Of a stretch of 64,000 nucleotides of DNA, positions 35,998 through 48,684 are shown piece by piece. The notes below the pieces were generated by a model. That model was not told where the DNA came from. It searched no databases and saw only the letters and a program-made list of their open reading frames with translations. Within the stretch, counting starts at the first letter, position 1; each line of letters opens with the position of its first letter. Both the position numbers and the translations under genes were made by a program. Source of the DNA: Heterodera schachtii (taxonomy: Eukaryota; Nematoda; Chromadorea; Rhabditida; Heteroderidae); the NCBI GenBank assembly GCA_023374025.1, contig SIJG01000198.1:62001-126000 (forward strand), written 5' to 3'.

Positions 35998-36670
35998 GCA
36001 AAAGCATAATTAAATTACTGACCATTTATCTAAAAATAAATGTGCTCTGATTTAAAAACATAGAGGAAGCAGAAAAAGAGAATTATTATGGTGTTTTTTT
36101 CGCAAAATTTGAATATTTTTCTGACTGCTTAAAAGTCAATTTGTTATTTTAAAAATATTTTTATTATTAAATTTTTAGAATTATTAGGGCTATAAGTGTA
36201 TTTTTTATTTATGGTACCCTTTTTTATCAGGGCTTTTTCATAATTAATAGACAAAATATGGGATTTAAAGAAATAGAAAATTTCAAGTACATTTTTATGA
36301 ATTGTTGCAAATTTCGTTTTGTAATATTTGAAAATTATATTTATTTTTTAAATATCTCATATTGTTTCTTTGTTCTTTGTAGCTTTTAAAAATCAAATTT
36401 TCTTTTTTATAATTATTGTAAGATTTATTAGATTCAATATTTTTTTCATTTCATTATAAATTTGTTCAGATTTTTATGATTATAAATAATAATAATAATA
36501 ATTAGTTTTATTTCAACATATTTAATTTAAAATGATGATATTTATTTCATAAAATGTTTATTTTTTATAAAGATTGATGTTATCCAATTATTTTTTTAGT
36601 AAAAATTTTTATAAATATATCGACAAATGTTACAAAAAGGAATTTATAAAATAATTTTTTTAGCAAATTT
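35998..36670 (+). repeat. Duplicated block, short copy (see 15697-16823)
   Basis: TGCAAAAGCATAATTAAATT to GCATTTTTAGCAAATTT-type end, nearly identical to 16344-16823 in its second half, including the AATAATAATAATAATAAT microsatellite near 36487. It lacks about 400 bp of the longer copy and also ATGAAACACAAATTTAT near 16740. Confidence 0.8.
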
Positions 36671-36989
36671 ACCATTTATTCTTTTAATAAATTGTTCTTT
36701 TATTCTCAAGCCAATTAATTCAAATTTTTATTTGTTTTTGTAAATTTGAAATTTAAATTAATTGGTTTTTTATGTTTTTCGACAGATTTTGATTAACAGG
36801 TTTTTTAACGAATGAAATGCTTTTCTCTAAACTTTTTTTGACCACTAAAATTTTTGTTCAATTTCTTTACAAAAACTATTATTACCTTTTATCTGTTATA
36901 AGTTAAATTTGACTTCCTTAGAAAAACTCTTTTTGAACTTTTTAAATATGCCTTTCGTAATATTAAAGTTTTAATAAAATTTGTTCACA

Positions 36990-37130
36990 CTTGTAAAATT
37001 ATAAAATATGGATATGCCACAAACATTCGCAATTCAAAGCGACCGACAAAAAATTTTGATATTTTACATTAAAAAGTTATAGTTCAAAAAGTCGGCTGGC
37101 GCAAAATCGACCCCGACCCGAAAATCCGAC
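36990..37130. mobile_element. Foldback half-arm, unpaired
   Basis: AAAAAGTTATAGTTCAAAAA followed by GTCGGCTGGCGCAAAATCGA resembles the right end of the hairpin at 2874-3218 (AAAAAGTTACAGTCCAAAAA followed by CTGGACTGGCGCAGAAACGA). No complementary arm is nearby. Confidence 0.45.
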
Positions 37131-37639
37131 ATCAACTATAAATTTTAAAAACAATTTTTGCTTTTTCAGTTCATATTTAAAATAATATAATAAACTTACA
37201 GAATACTGAAGTTATTAAATAAATTTTTTTTAAACCAACAAAAAAAAAAACAATTCTCGTAAATTTTTTAATGTTCTTATTATTTATTTCTCCATTTTTT
37301 TTTGTTTGTTGAAATAATTTTAATTTTTCATTTTAATAATTAAAATTTAATTCCTAGTTTTTTGATATATTCAATTATTTTGTTTTTATTTATTTATTCT
37401 TCTCGTGCGGTTGTATCTATCGGTTTTTTCACTTGGGGTAAAATCTTTGTGTTATTTTGTTAATTTGTTTTAATTTTAGAATATATATTTATTTTATTTT
37501 GTTATTTCGACTTTTTCAGTTTGCTTTAATATTTTAATTACCTTTGGTTTTATTAATTGCTAATGATCATATTATTTTTTGTGAATGTCTTTTTTATTGC
37601 TTCTCATTGTTTTAATGTTCTATCGTACTATTTTCATCT

Positions 37640-37715
37640 TTGTTTATCATTTATTTATTGTGTGCTGCCGCCGGTGATTGGCTGAACATTTTCTTTCGGT
37701 TTGTTGTTGAATAAA
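37640..37715 (+). repeat. Dispersed repeat with conserved GC core (copy 2 of 2)
   Basis: TTTATTGTGTGCTGCCGCCG followed by GTGATTGGCTGAACATTTT matches 5230-5320 in the same orientation. Downstream sequences differ. Confidence 0.55.
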
Positions 37716-38037
37716 AAGGTTGAAATGGTGGCAAAGATTCAAAAAGTGAGCAAAAGTCACCAAACGGTGGCCAAAAAGCATCCTTGCAATTTTTAATAAT
37801 TAATTAATTTTTTTAAATAATTTTGCTTTTTGATTTAATTTTAATACAGACCGAGTAATTAACGATTCACCCTTAAAAATTTTTATCTGTCCGGGAAATT
37901 GCCGTTAGTAAAGCAAACAATGAAAAAGAGAAGGGAAGAAGAAAATTTGTTCTTTCGATAAAAGGTATTATTGAAAAACATTTAATTATTTTGGTATCAT
38001 TATATATATTTATATATAATGAATATATATAATGTAT

Positions 38038-38175
38038 TTTGGTATCATTCAATAGCCCTTAAAGTTTTCCATCTATCTGCAAAATGCAGAAAATTTTATT
38101 GCTTTTCAAAAAAGTTATAACCAAAAAGCCTAAATAAAATTTTGTCTATAGCTTTTTACGAGTTGGCCTAGTACG
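38038..38175. mobile_element. Partial foldback arm
   Basis: TTGGTATCATTCAATAGCCC, then CTGCAAAATGCAG and AAAAAAGTTATAACC follow the core order of the foldback family (GGTATCATTCGAAAGCC, TTGCAAAATT, AAAGTTATA). No TIR pair or target duplication was found. Confidence 0.4.
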
Positions 38176-38179
38176 AGTT

Positions 38180-38395
38180 GAGTTTTTACCGGCTCCTATC
38201 GGCACCGCCTCCCCCCTCCCCCCTTCCCCCAATGTTCCCAAAAAGTTTTTTGGAAAAAGCGCGCGCAAAAAAAAACATTTTTAAAAGTTAAAAAAATTCG
38301 TCGCTTGCCTTAAAATGGCAAAAATTTTGCTATTTTTGATGAAACTCTGTTAACAAAGTGCACTCAAATTTTCAAAATTTAACAACGATCCGTGC
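38180..38395 (+). repeat. Tetraloop-hairpin / C-run repeat, copy 2
   Basis: CTCCTATCGGCACCGCC, C-rich runs, AATGTTCCCAAAAAGTTTTT and later CTGTTAACAAAGTGCACTCA. The right hairpin arm is intact while the left arm has decayed. Matches the inverted copy at 53230-53345. Confidence 0.6.
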
Positions 38396-40254
38396 AAACA
38401 AATATATCTGTATGATATATAAATTACAAAAAACGATTCATTAATTGAAAATAAATTTCTATTAAAAATATTCATTAAAAAGAAATCAAGTTTATTTTTC
38501 CACTTGAACTTTACTTTACGTTTTATTTTTTACTTTTATTAATGCTTTTATGTTTGATGTTTTACTTTTTTTATTGCAATTTTAAAAGTTTTTCCACGTT
38601 TAAAATAACTTTTAAGATTTTGTTAATTATTTTAATTTGGATTTTTTCTTTCTGCAGATTATTTCGCAGTTTTATAACTAAGGCATAAAAAAGTGGAAAA
38701 ACCGAAGCAAATCGATGTCAGAAATGGATTTAATAAGTTTTGTCAAAAAAATCATAACCCAGAAAATTAATTCAATTATGAAATCTCAAAAACTTTTGGA
38801 GTGATTGAAAATTATTTAATTTAAATTTGAATATTTACAAAATTAAAAAAAAAATCGTTTTTATTTTTTGTCCAAGAGATTTTATTTTCTCTTTTATTTT
38901 TAATTCATTTTATATTGCTTATTTAAATGTTTATATTTTTTATTGCTTTTTAAAATTATTTCCACATTAAATAGAATAAACACTCTGATCCCAAAATTAA
39001 CAGATCTTCACAGAACAACTTCTCCTTCAATTGATTAATTTAATAATTATTTTCTAATTATTTATGGTGTCTTTTAATTAGTAATAATAAAATGTTGTTG
39101 TTGAATATAAATTTATAAATACAAATTAATAATTTTTTATATTTTTAATAAAATCCAACAAAAATCATAATAATTATGGGCAATGAAAATATGATATTTT
39201 TTGTTTTTGTTTTTAAATAATTGATAGTTTTCACCACTGATAAAAACGTTTTTTAAGTGAACTAATCTGCAAAAAAAAATTTGATTTAATTTATAAACTT
39301 TTATGGTTTATTTCACTCCGCAAAATTAATTCCAAAATTTGAAATTTCAAAACTAATTACTTGCTTTTATTAAATGATTATTTAAATTAATTAAAATAAA
39401 CAATTGAAAATTTACTAAGTTTTCATCCGTTTGAATTTTTTTTAGGTTTTTTTTTTAAATTTATTGTGCCTTATTTATCAGATATTTTATATATATATTA
39501 TTATTTTATTTTCATGTTATTGGATTTTATCTTTTTTTGCATTTTTTATTTACATCTCCCAAAAATTGACCCATAAATATCTTGGAAATGCTATTCATAT
39601 TTCAGATGGCACTTTCAAAAATCTTTTTTATAAATGAGCGTTTATTTTATAAACATTTATAAATACAATAGAAATTTGTTTATTTCTGGCTATTCTTAAA
39701 AATGAATAAAATTTTATTTTGTATTTTTTGAATTATTAAAATGGTTACATTTTTAAATTTAACTGAAAAGTAATATATAATTATAAAAATAATTTTCTGG
39801 GCTACAAAAACGATACAAATTATTTCTATTTTAAAATTTTAAAAGGATATTAAATTAATATTTATAAAAATTCGGTCTCTGCTCATCACTGTCTGCATTT
39901 AATTTTCGGCGATTATTTATTTATTTAAACCCAAGGAATTAGAGAAAAAATAGTTTAAATGGCTGATTTTATGAAATGACCAATTAACTCTCCTCTTGAT
40001 TCTCTCCGCTGTTACATTTTATTAAGAAAAGCTAATGAAAAAATGAATTTTAAAGTCATTTCAGTAAAAACTATTAGAAATAATTCTTTGTTCTTAGGAT
40101 TTCTAATTTCACAAAAAAATTGATGATTTTATTATCAATTTATTTATTTTTATAATTTGAATTATTTTATGTAACTTTTAAATATTATACAGAAAGTGTT
40201 TTTATTCAATAAATAATTGTTTTAGATTTTAATTATGCTTTTTTCAGAAGGTTA

Positions 40255-40425
40255 TTTGATTGTTTTGCTAAAATATTAATTATTTTGCTTTAATTTATCG
40301 CATAAAATTTATTAATTCTTTTTTTTAATTTTAATGTTCTCTTGGAGCTTTTGTGGCTTGATGTGGGCGTTGGCCGTTTTTATTTTATTAAATTGTGATA
40401 AATTGCTTTTTTATTATAATGAAAC
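40255..40425 (+). repeat. Dispersed repeat family B, copy 4
   Basis: TTGCTAAAATATTAATTATT, TTTATCGCATAAAATTTATT, TTTAATGTTCTCTTGGAG, GTTGGCCGTTTTTATTT and TTGTGATAAATTGC occur in family order. This is the best-preserved copy together with 390-560. Confidence 0.65.
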
Positions 40426-40566
40426 AAAGTTTAATATTATTCTATTATTTGTTTTACAAAATACAATTTTCCGTTTATTTTACTTTTGCCATTTTTAATT
40501 TATTAAATATTTTTTAAAGTTTAAATATTTTAATATCTTATAATATTTTTTTCAAGTTTTAAATCA

Positions 40567-40690
40567 TTAGGCTCTGTTTTAAATTTGAAATAATATTAGA
40601 AGTTTTTAGTCAGATTCTTTTTGCTATACTAATGTTAGAAAGAACATTTTTTAATAATCATTTGAATATAATTTGTTATTTAATTAATTA
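40567..40690 (+). repeat. 124-bp near-identical duplicate (copy 1)
   Basis: Aligns without gaps to 57472-57595 with three substitutions, by far the closest match between distant sites in the window. It starts TTAGGCTCTGTTTTAAATTT and ends TTATTTAATTAATTA. It carries no TIR or coding content. Confidence 0.9.
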
Positions 40691-41569
40691 GAAATTTTTT
40701 AATTTTTATATAATGCAAATATAATATTCAGTGGTTAGGTAATTTTAAAATATTTAAAATTATTATTTCATTTTACTTTTGTTCATCTCGTTGTGTGTTC
40801 ATTTTTTTCTGTTTAATATGTCTTGATGTTGTTTCAATATAAATTTTTAAAATTGATTTTGCTCAATGAAAAAATGGCTGTCAATTTTATCGCTTAAATT
40901 ATAATTAATAAAAAGTAAGTGATTAAATTAGGGTTGCTCTTTAACCAAATTTACAAAATTTTTTGATGGGCCATGGTTAAAAAAAAAAGAAAGTAAATTT
41001 TACTTTGAAATTAAATAATTTATTTTTAGATTACAATTAATTAGTTACATTTCTTTGCTTGTCGGGATCGAGACTTGGGATTTTGACTAAGGCCGAATAT
41101 CGGAATTCAAATCCCATTTGGTCGGCATCCTGATCCGTTTAAAAACCGTGATTATGACCAAATCCTGGGAAAATCCCGACTTGGTCCCGATCCCTCCGAA
41201 CTCTCACTGGCATTTATCAATAATAGGAAATCCTCAACGAAATGAAATCAGAAAACGCAAAAATAACGCAAAACCAAATAGAAAACAAGATTTTACATTC
41301 TTCCTGTAAAAATTTGCTCAACCTTCGAAGTAATTTTTTATTTAAGAGTTTAGTTTTTCGGGGGTTCGGGCTCTTTGTGTTAATATATTTTTCCATTATC
41401 ATTAAATTTATTTAATTGTTTAATTTAGTTATTTTGTATTTTTTATTCTCTCTTTATGTATATTTCTTTTTTATTTTGTTTTTATTATTAAATCATATCA
41501 GGTGTAGTTTTTTGGATTTTTTGATGTAAATAAATTATTAAAAGTATGAATTCAAAAGGGATTGTTTAA

Positions 41570-41830
41570 ATGTCTTACATTTTAATTCATTTGAAGAATT
41601 TATTTAAATTTTAACAAAGCAATTAATTTCACTTTATTAAAATATTCATATTTAAGTATTGTTATTTATTTTTTATAATTTGGAACATTGGCATTATTTA
41701 TTTATTTTCATCTCTTGTTCCATACCGTTGGTTGCCCCTGGCTCCGGTCTCTCCTCCTGCCACTTTAATATGTGTTTTTTTTATTTGTTATCATATTTAT
41801 AGATAAATTGTGTATTTTTTATTTTTTCTA
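41570..41830 (+). repeat. Dispersed repeat family A, copy 3
   Basis: CATTTGAAGAATTTATTTAA, CACTTTATTAAAATATTCAT, TTTTTTATAATTTGGAACAT, ATCTCTTGTTCCAT, CTCCTGCCACTTTAATATG and TATTTGTTATCATATTTATA match 63215-63430 in order and orientation. Confidence 0.7.
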
Positions 41831-42489
41831 TTAAAATGATTTCTTAATTATGGGTTTTTGTGTGTTTTGTTTTAATTCTCATTTCTGAATTTTCGATTTA
41901 TTTTTATTTTTCTCTTTTTCTCATGCCACTCTCTTTTTTCGCTTTTGCATAATACTTTAGGAACCACATTTATAAAAGAATTGAATTTTGCTTTTTTGAT
42001 ATTTTGTCATCTTTTTTTATCTTTGTATAACTTCAAAATTGAATTTATTTATTTAATTATGTTAGCTCAATTGGTTTATTTTAAATAATTTATTTTTTAA
42101 TTATCTAATTATCTATTGGCGGCGATGATTAAGCATAGGAAATTTTTATTGCACAAATTGCTTTTTATATGAGTTCTCATGGACTTATTTCTTTCTTATT
42201 TGGTTCCAACAATTCAAAGATTTTTTCTCTATTTTTTTAAATTTTATCTTTTTGTCTACGGCTAATTTTATTTTACATTTAGATTTTTAATTTTCAACAA
42301 ATCGTACGAAAACGATCGTACAAAAATGGCCGTACGAAAATGACTCTGACCGTCAGTTTTTTCCCCATTCCCCATTCCAAAAAAAAAATTTTTTTTTCAA
42401 AAGTCATGAAAGCATGTTTCCAAGGGGTTTTCGAAGTCATTGATCAAGAACTGTTCCCACACAATCTTTTCCTTCTTTCCTCCCCCCAC

Positions 42490-42760
42490 CCCCAGTCACT
42501 AGGAATGTGCGAGAGTCTCGGTTCTCGACTTTGGAAATTTCTTGTGATTTTTCGCTTCTCGAGTTTCGGCTTTTTCGTCTCAGAACCGATAAATTTTTAC
42601 TCTTTTAAGGAAAGCCTTTGCGGGGGGCGGGTCGCCAGCGAAAGGGGAAAAGAGGAAAAATTATTGAAGTATTGAACACATTTTTTACAACATTTTTAAA
42701 AGTTTCAAAAAAAGTTTCTTGTCGGACCCGCCTATCGGCGCCGCCGGCCTACCTTATTTT
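42490..42760. repeat. GC-richer composite: TCTCG tract plus tetraloop-hairpin fragment
   Basis: CACTAGGAATGTGCGAGAG, GTCTCGGTTCTCGACTTTGG and TTCGCTTCTCGAGTTTCGGC form a low-complexity tract. At 42725, CCGCCTATCGGCGCCGCCG is a fragment of the hairpin family at 18330. A 111-codon plus-strand frame at 42340-42675 runs through this tract. Its composition is explained by the repeats and it shows no domain, so it is not called as a gene. Confidence 0.5.
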
Positions 42761-45700
42761 ATAAATTATTTTCTTTCAAAAATCACGAAAGAAAATTGTT
42801 TCACAGGGTTTTATGTACAATGATCACGAATCCGGCGTCCTTTTCAATCAATTTCTATAATAATTGGTCAAATAAATTGATTTTTGAAAAAATTTTAAAT
42901 TGAAGAATTGAATTTTACTTTTGTTAGAGTACGTTTTAGGGATTGGAAATTGGTCAACTTAGATGTCAAATTCGTGATCAGGCACCCAAAAACTCCTAAG
43001 AAAGAGATTTTTTTATATTAATTCATATTTATTACATTCGAATCGTTAATTTAACGTTTTTGTTTAGCTATTTTAGAATGTTTAGCATTTATTTGTCTTA
43101 TGAAAATGCAATTATGCATTTTCAGCGCTTGATGGCCTTGATCGCCACTTTAATATATATATATATTTTATTAATATATTTAATAATTTATAAACACATC
43201 TATTAAATTTGTCAGTGAATTTTAATTAAATGCTAATTAAATTTTTACTGATTTTTTAATTTTTTTCATTTTTTAAATATTATATTTTAAGTATTCTCAT
43301 TTATTTTATAAGAAATACTAATATTTTTTTATTTATATTAAATTCTTGTCTCATGTTAATTTAATTCAAAATTTTTTGCTATTTTTATGGGTTTAATTTT
43401 TTATTATTAAATGCAGAAATATTATTTTTGCCTTTCTATTTTTAAAGAATTAAATATTTCTTCGAAATATAATGTAATTTCTTAAATTTAATTTCTTTAT
43501 CACTTATGCAAGAGTTAATTATTGATTATGTTGTGCTGATTTACTACTTAATTGTTCATTAAATGATATTTTAATTTTTTTGTTTTTATCTTTATTTTAA
43601 TCATTTAATAATTTTATTTTTATATACTCGTATAAAAATAAATTAAATTATTTATTTATTTAAATCCTTGAATTCTACGATTAAAGCGAGAGTCCATGGG
43701 TTAGCCCTATCAATAAATTTAAATTTTTATATTTTCCTAAAAATCGTATGCATAATTATTAATTAATTAATTTATGTTTATGTTTTAACAATAGTATTTA
43801 AAAGAATTTAATTTTGCTTTGAAATATTATTTTTCCAGCTTTTTATTTTATATGTATTAATTAATTGCATAGGTTAGCATATATTGAATTGTATAAATAA
43901 TTTATTTGATTATTTATATTTATTCCCTTGAAAAAAGAATGAAATAAATTTAAAATATTTCTTTCGTTTATCTATGAAATCAATTTTTTTATTATTTTTA
44001 AAGTTTGAGCAGTGGGGGGCACAGAAAATTATATATATATATTATATATATTATTTATATATTATATTGGTTTTTTTATTTCCCAATCTCGAAATGAAAA
44101 TCTTCCTAAAAATTTTGAAAAATTAAAATTTTTGATTTGTTAGATTATTATATTACTTTTAAATATTTATTCGATAAGAAATTTTGAAGAATTAATATTT
44201 AAAAGCTTTTTTGCTCAAAATATAAAGATTTAAAAATATTAATTAATTTTATTATAAATTATAATAGTCAATAATAATGAATGTTGAAATTTTAAATTTG
44301 AAATTTGTCTCTTTATTAATAATGATTTAATTTAATTTTTTTAATTCTTGAATAAATTTATTTGATCACTTTGGATTTAAATTCTTTCAATTATAATATT
44401 TATTTTTTAAATCCTGATAAGTGCACCGATGGCTCCTAAATTATTGTGACGGAAATAAAATAAAATAAGTAAATAGTTAAATTAATTGCAATTAAATATT
44501 TCAATTTCTGTATTTTTTAATTTCAAATATTTTCTTTTATTTATATTATTATTTTCTTGTTACAATTAAATTTTTAACTCGTTTTTATTCCTTATAAACA
44601 AAATATTTTATAATATTAAATAATTTTTTCTATTTTAAAAAATTATTTTATTCCTATTATAATTCATATCAATATTTATTTATTTGTTGGCATTTAATCA
44701 TTAATATATTTAAAAAACTCTTTTAAAAAATTATTGAAAATATTTTAGCTTTATTAATTTCTGTTGCTAAGTTTTAATTTTTTGTTGATATTTAAATGTT
44801 TAAAAAATGTTTAAATTAAAATAAAATCATAAATATTAACATGTTTTTTTATATATCAATTTATTAAATATAAAATCCCACGGGATGCTTTCCATTAACG
44901 GGCTCTAGTGTCGGATCCGTGGTTTCTTTTGTACCAAATTTGCCTTTTTTATTGGATTTTTTTAATCGGATTAGTATTTCTATTTATATTTTCCGTTCAT
45001 AATTTTTCGTTTAATTTGTACGCCATATTTTCTGTTCGACCAAATTAGTCGGGTCTTATTTTTAAAATAATTTATTAATAATTTTTTGTTGCTGCAAGAT
45101 TTTTCTATGTTAAAGTTTTGGCAAATATAGAGTACAAAATAGAAGAACATAAAGCAAAATAATAAATAGATTGATTATAAATTTGGCATTAAATTAATAT
45201 TTTTTTTAAAAAGTTTAAATTACAATAACTAGAAATGAATATTATTTTATTTTTACTGTTTTATCATTTTAAAGTTTTTCATTTCTTTTAAAAAAATAAA
45301 AATAATTATTTTCTTTTTTTTTAATTATTTTATAATTCTTTTTAGCTCAAAGTTTTAGGATTTAAAACCAAAGATAATTATAACAAATTATAATGATGAA
45401 AAAATAAAATATTTAATATTTGAAATTGGAAATTGGAAATTGTTCTTTCTAATTTATTCTTTTGTTTTAAATTGTCTTTTTTGTTTTTAATAATTAATTT
45501 ACTTGAACAAATGTCTACTTGAACATTTTGCAGCATTTAGACTTTAAATTTCAATTAAATATTCATTAGAATTGCTTATTATTGAGTTTGCTCATTTTCT
45601 TATATTATTTTTTCCAAATAGATTGAATACTTTATTTTTATCACTTTATTATTATTATTTAATATACATAATTTTTAAGAAACAATTAATTTCGCTATGT

Positions 45701-47090
45701 ATTTTATTTTCTATTCTTGTATCCATCAATTTTTGACTAACCAACTTTTGAATTGTTGAGCAAAAAGTTGGCTTTATAATAATACAAATCATATATAATC
45801 ATGAAAAAAGAAATTTATGGGTAAATTTAATGAAATAGATTAAATAGAGGACTTGTAATTATAAAAAGAAAATTTAATTTAATTGATTTGCAAAAAAAGT
45901 TATAAAGTATTTAACAGGCAATGTTTTTGCCATGGTCATGCTAAAATAATAAACAATTTAAAATTTCTTGTAATAAAATGCAATTTAGCCAAACTTGTTG
46001 GAACTTATAAATATAAATAAATATTGCTTCAGTTTTGTATTTATTGTACATTTCAATTATAGAAACTTTGCCAGATATTCAATAAATAATCTTAAAAGAA
46101 TATTATTTTTCCTTTTTTATAAAAAGTCCAAATTAAAAAAAAATAATTTTCATTGTATGTATTGTCGCGATTGGGAGAAATTATTTAATTAAATTTTTTG
46201 AATTATAGATTAATAAAAATTAGCTTAAATTCTCAAATTTTACTAGGACATTCTAATGTTATTAATTAATTCGCTATTTCGGGAATAAAAATTATAAAAC
46301 CTTTACATGAAATGTAAAGATAATTAGCACCTTATCATTGTCTTCAATTAATTTGGTAATAAAAATTATAAATTCTTTTTTATAATATATGCAATAGAAA
46401 TTAAATCAAAATTACATTTACAGTTCAATATTAATATTTTAAATTAAATTTTTATTTTATCAATCACTGAGCTTTTTTGTGTATCGACTCATCACGGAGA
46501 AAAATGATTATTGAATATATTCCATTTAAATAAATATTAATTTTAATTATATCAAATTTATTTTATTTTTTTATTATAATTTTTCTTCGTTAGATAAGTT
46601 AAAATTCTCAATTTAATTTTGGTAATAAAGCTTTTTGTCCACTTCTAAAAATTTTTCGTTTTGTCGAACGTACCTTTTTTAGTTAGTAAATATTTTTTAA
46701 TCTGAATTTTAAAATTTATTTATTTAATTTAATTTTTTTCCAATCTTTAATTTTTCTCTATCAAAATATGCTTTTTTCTTTAATGATATTATTTATTTAT
46801 TTATTAAATTTCTATGCTTCTCCCCATGGCTTAAAATTAGGCTGATTATCTTCGTAAGTTTGGCATAACAGCCGTTAAATCTTTTCATAATTTATTTGTT
46901 TTTTTAAATTATCATAAAATGATTTTTTAAACATGTTTATTAATAAAAAAAATCATACGTAATGAATTAATTTATATCATTCAAATTTTTATTTAAATTT
47001 ATAATTTTTATTAATTTTTCATTTCTTCCATGGCATATGGCTGCATATATATATATATATATTATTCTAAAAGTTAATTGAATTTTGTAA
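42761..47090. other. AT-rich intergenic DNA, no gene seen
   Basis: Only short AT microsatellites (AT-repeats near 43154 and 44027-44065) and degenerate repeats. No gene, RNA or element border could be supported. Confidence 0.55.
47046..47063. repeat. (AT)n microsatellite
   Basis: About nine uninterrupted AT units follow CATATGGCTGC. Confidence 0.8.
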
Positions 47091-47099
47091 TTTAACTTA

Positions 47100-47765
47100 A
47101 AATATTGATTTACTTTTTGAAATTAAATACCGAAAATAAAAAAAATGTCCAAAATGGCATATAGCCCACGAAATAAAACTATAAACAATAAAATTTGTAA
47201 AAATTATTTTTTAAATTATCAAATAACCACTTTAAAAGATTGTATAATAAATAATAATATTATTGGGTTTCTTCAAATTAATTTTTTTATGAACAAAGTA
47301 AAAATTCAAATGGATATCGAGAGATAAATTAATTAAACAAAACAAAAAAGGCAAAAAAAAAAAAAAGCAAATTTAAAGAATTTTATTCTTTAAACATTTT
47401 AAAACAAATTAAAAAAATTGTAAAAAAATAAAATGCAAATTTCGGTAAAAATGCAGAACAAAGAGAAATAAATCTAAACAAAAAATTCTCATGAGACATG
47501 AATTTAATATAAATAAAAGAGCGATAATTTATATTATAAAAACAAAAAGAATAATATTAAATATTGTCATCTTAAAAAAGTAAAAAAAAATTCAAAAAAA
47601 ATAAAATAATTAAAATAAAGAGCGCATTAAACAAATGTTCGAGGCCGCAGATATGAATATTTTAATAGAGTGAAAAATTTAAAATAAATAAAATTTTACA
47701 CACAAATTATTTATGAAAATACATATGCAAAAGCAATCGATATTGAGAGTTAAAAGTATTTATTA
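47100..47765 (-). repeat. A-rich block: dispersed repeats in inverted orientation
   Basis: Unlike most of the window this stretch is A-rich on the top strand. Its reverse complement contains CACTCTATTAAAATATTCAT and ATCTGCGGCC, the family-A anchor found at 41632 and 6690. A plus-strand 60-codon frame at 47145-47327 is composed of Lys/Asn/Ile codons expected from A-rich DNA and is not called. Confidence 0.5.
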
Positions 47766-47767
47766 CG

Positions 47768-47935
47768 AGAGCCGTTTTTAGTATATAAATTTCAAAATTT
47801 AGTTATAGGATTTTCGTTTTATCTTTTAATTATTAATAAATCTTTATTACTTTTTATGATAGCAAAGTTTTTATAAATTTATTTATATAAATGCTCTTTA
47901 AAAATAAGTAATAATTTATTTATTTAAATTTATAT
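47768..47935 (+). repeat. Dispersed repeat pair, copy 2
   Basis: GAGCCGTTTTTAGTATATAA, TTTTCGTTTTATCTTTTAAT, TTAATAAATCTTTATTACTT and GCTCTTTAAAAATAAGTAAT match 23483-23655 in order. Confidence 0.65.
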
Positions 47936-48684
47936 CCTATAACAACTTTGAATGATTTGCAGAATTATCCTTATATCAATTGAAATGTTTTTATTTTCTA
48001 AAATTTCGGATACAATTAAAATAATATCAATTGATCAATTGTTAATAATTTCTAATGAAATTTTATATGGCATATAATTCGTTATATTAATAGAGGGAAA
48101 ATAAACTGAAATGTTTTAAAGGGATTTTCTATAAATAAATTGTATTGAATAAATATTTCGAATCAAAAAACTTTCAACTTTTTTAGCAACTTGAATTTTG
48201 ATGATTTCAATAACTTACGCTAATTTTTTATTAATTTTTTATATTATCTTTTAAGTTTTTAAAAAATATTCATATTTAATCATATTAATTTATTTTAGAA
48301 ATTGAAAACATTGCAAAATATTCCATATTAAGAGGATTGAGTTTATAGGAATTATCTATTAATAAGTTTCATCTTATTTTTTTAATTATTTGATTCTTTA
48401 TTATTTGTTACGAAATTAAAGTTTTATTTAATTTTGTTTTGCTATAAATAAATAAAAAAGATACCTTTTTACTTTTTAAATAATTCGACATTTCAATTAA
48501 AATAATATATATACATATAAAGTATTCAATTTAATTTCCTTGCAATTGAATAATGTTTTGCTTTTTTTATTTTAATTTGAAAATTAAAAAACACCTATTT
48601 AAATGTCTTTATGGTTAATTAATATGATTTTAATTTTTAACTTTTATAATTTAATTTATTGTTGCTTTTATTATAATTTGTGTT

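Larger units (their letters stand above)
36671..38030. other. AT-rich intergenic DNA, no gene seen
   Basis: Contains a foldback half-arm at 36990-37130 and the GC-core repeat at 37640-37715. A GTGGCAAAGATTCAAAAAG, GGTGGCCAAAAAGCATCC tract at 37728-37785 resembles 51280-51315. Otherwise featureless. Confidence 0.5.
38396..42480. other. AT-rich intergenic DNA, no gene seen
   Basis: Holds family-B (40255-40425) and family-A (41570-41830) copies, the recent 124-bp duplicate at 40567-40690, a foldback remnant near 39945-39990 (GATTTTATGAAATGACCAAT) and an unpaired TAGGGTTGCTC end at 40929. A 63-codon frame at 41118-41309 overlaps a GGGATCGAGACTTGGGA low-complexity tract and is not convincing. Confidence 0.5.

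Noticed and set aside
40929..40990. Complete hAT-like element starting TAGGGTTGCTC
   Set aside because: No inverted partner or 8-bp duplication could be found downstream, so only an unpaired end is noted.
41118..41309. 63-codon frame
   Set aside because: Overlaps a GGGATCGAGACTTGGGA low-complexity tract and has no recognisable feature.
42340..42675. 111-codon plus-strand frame as a protein gene
   Set aside because: It runs through a C-run tract and a TCTCG low-complexity tract, has no domain, and its length follows from the locally higher GC content that removes stops.
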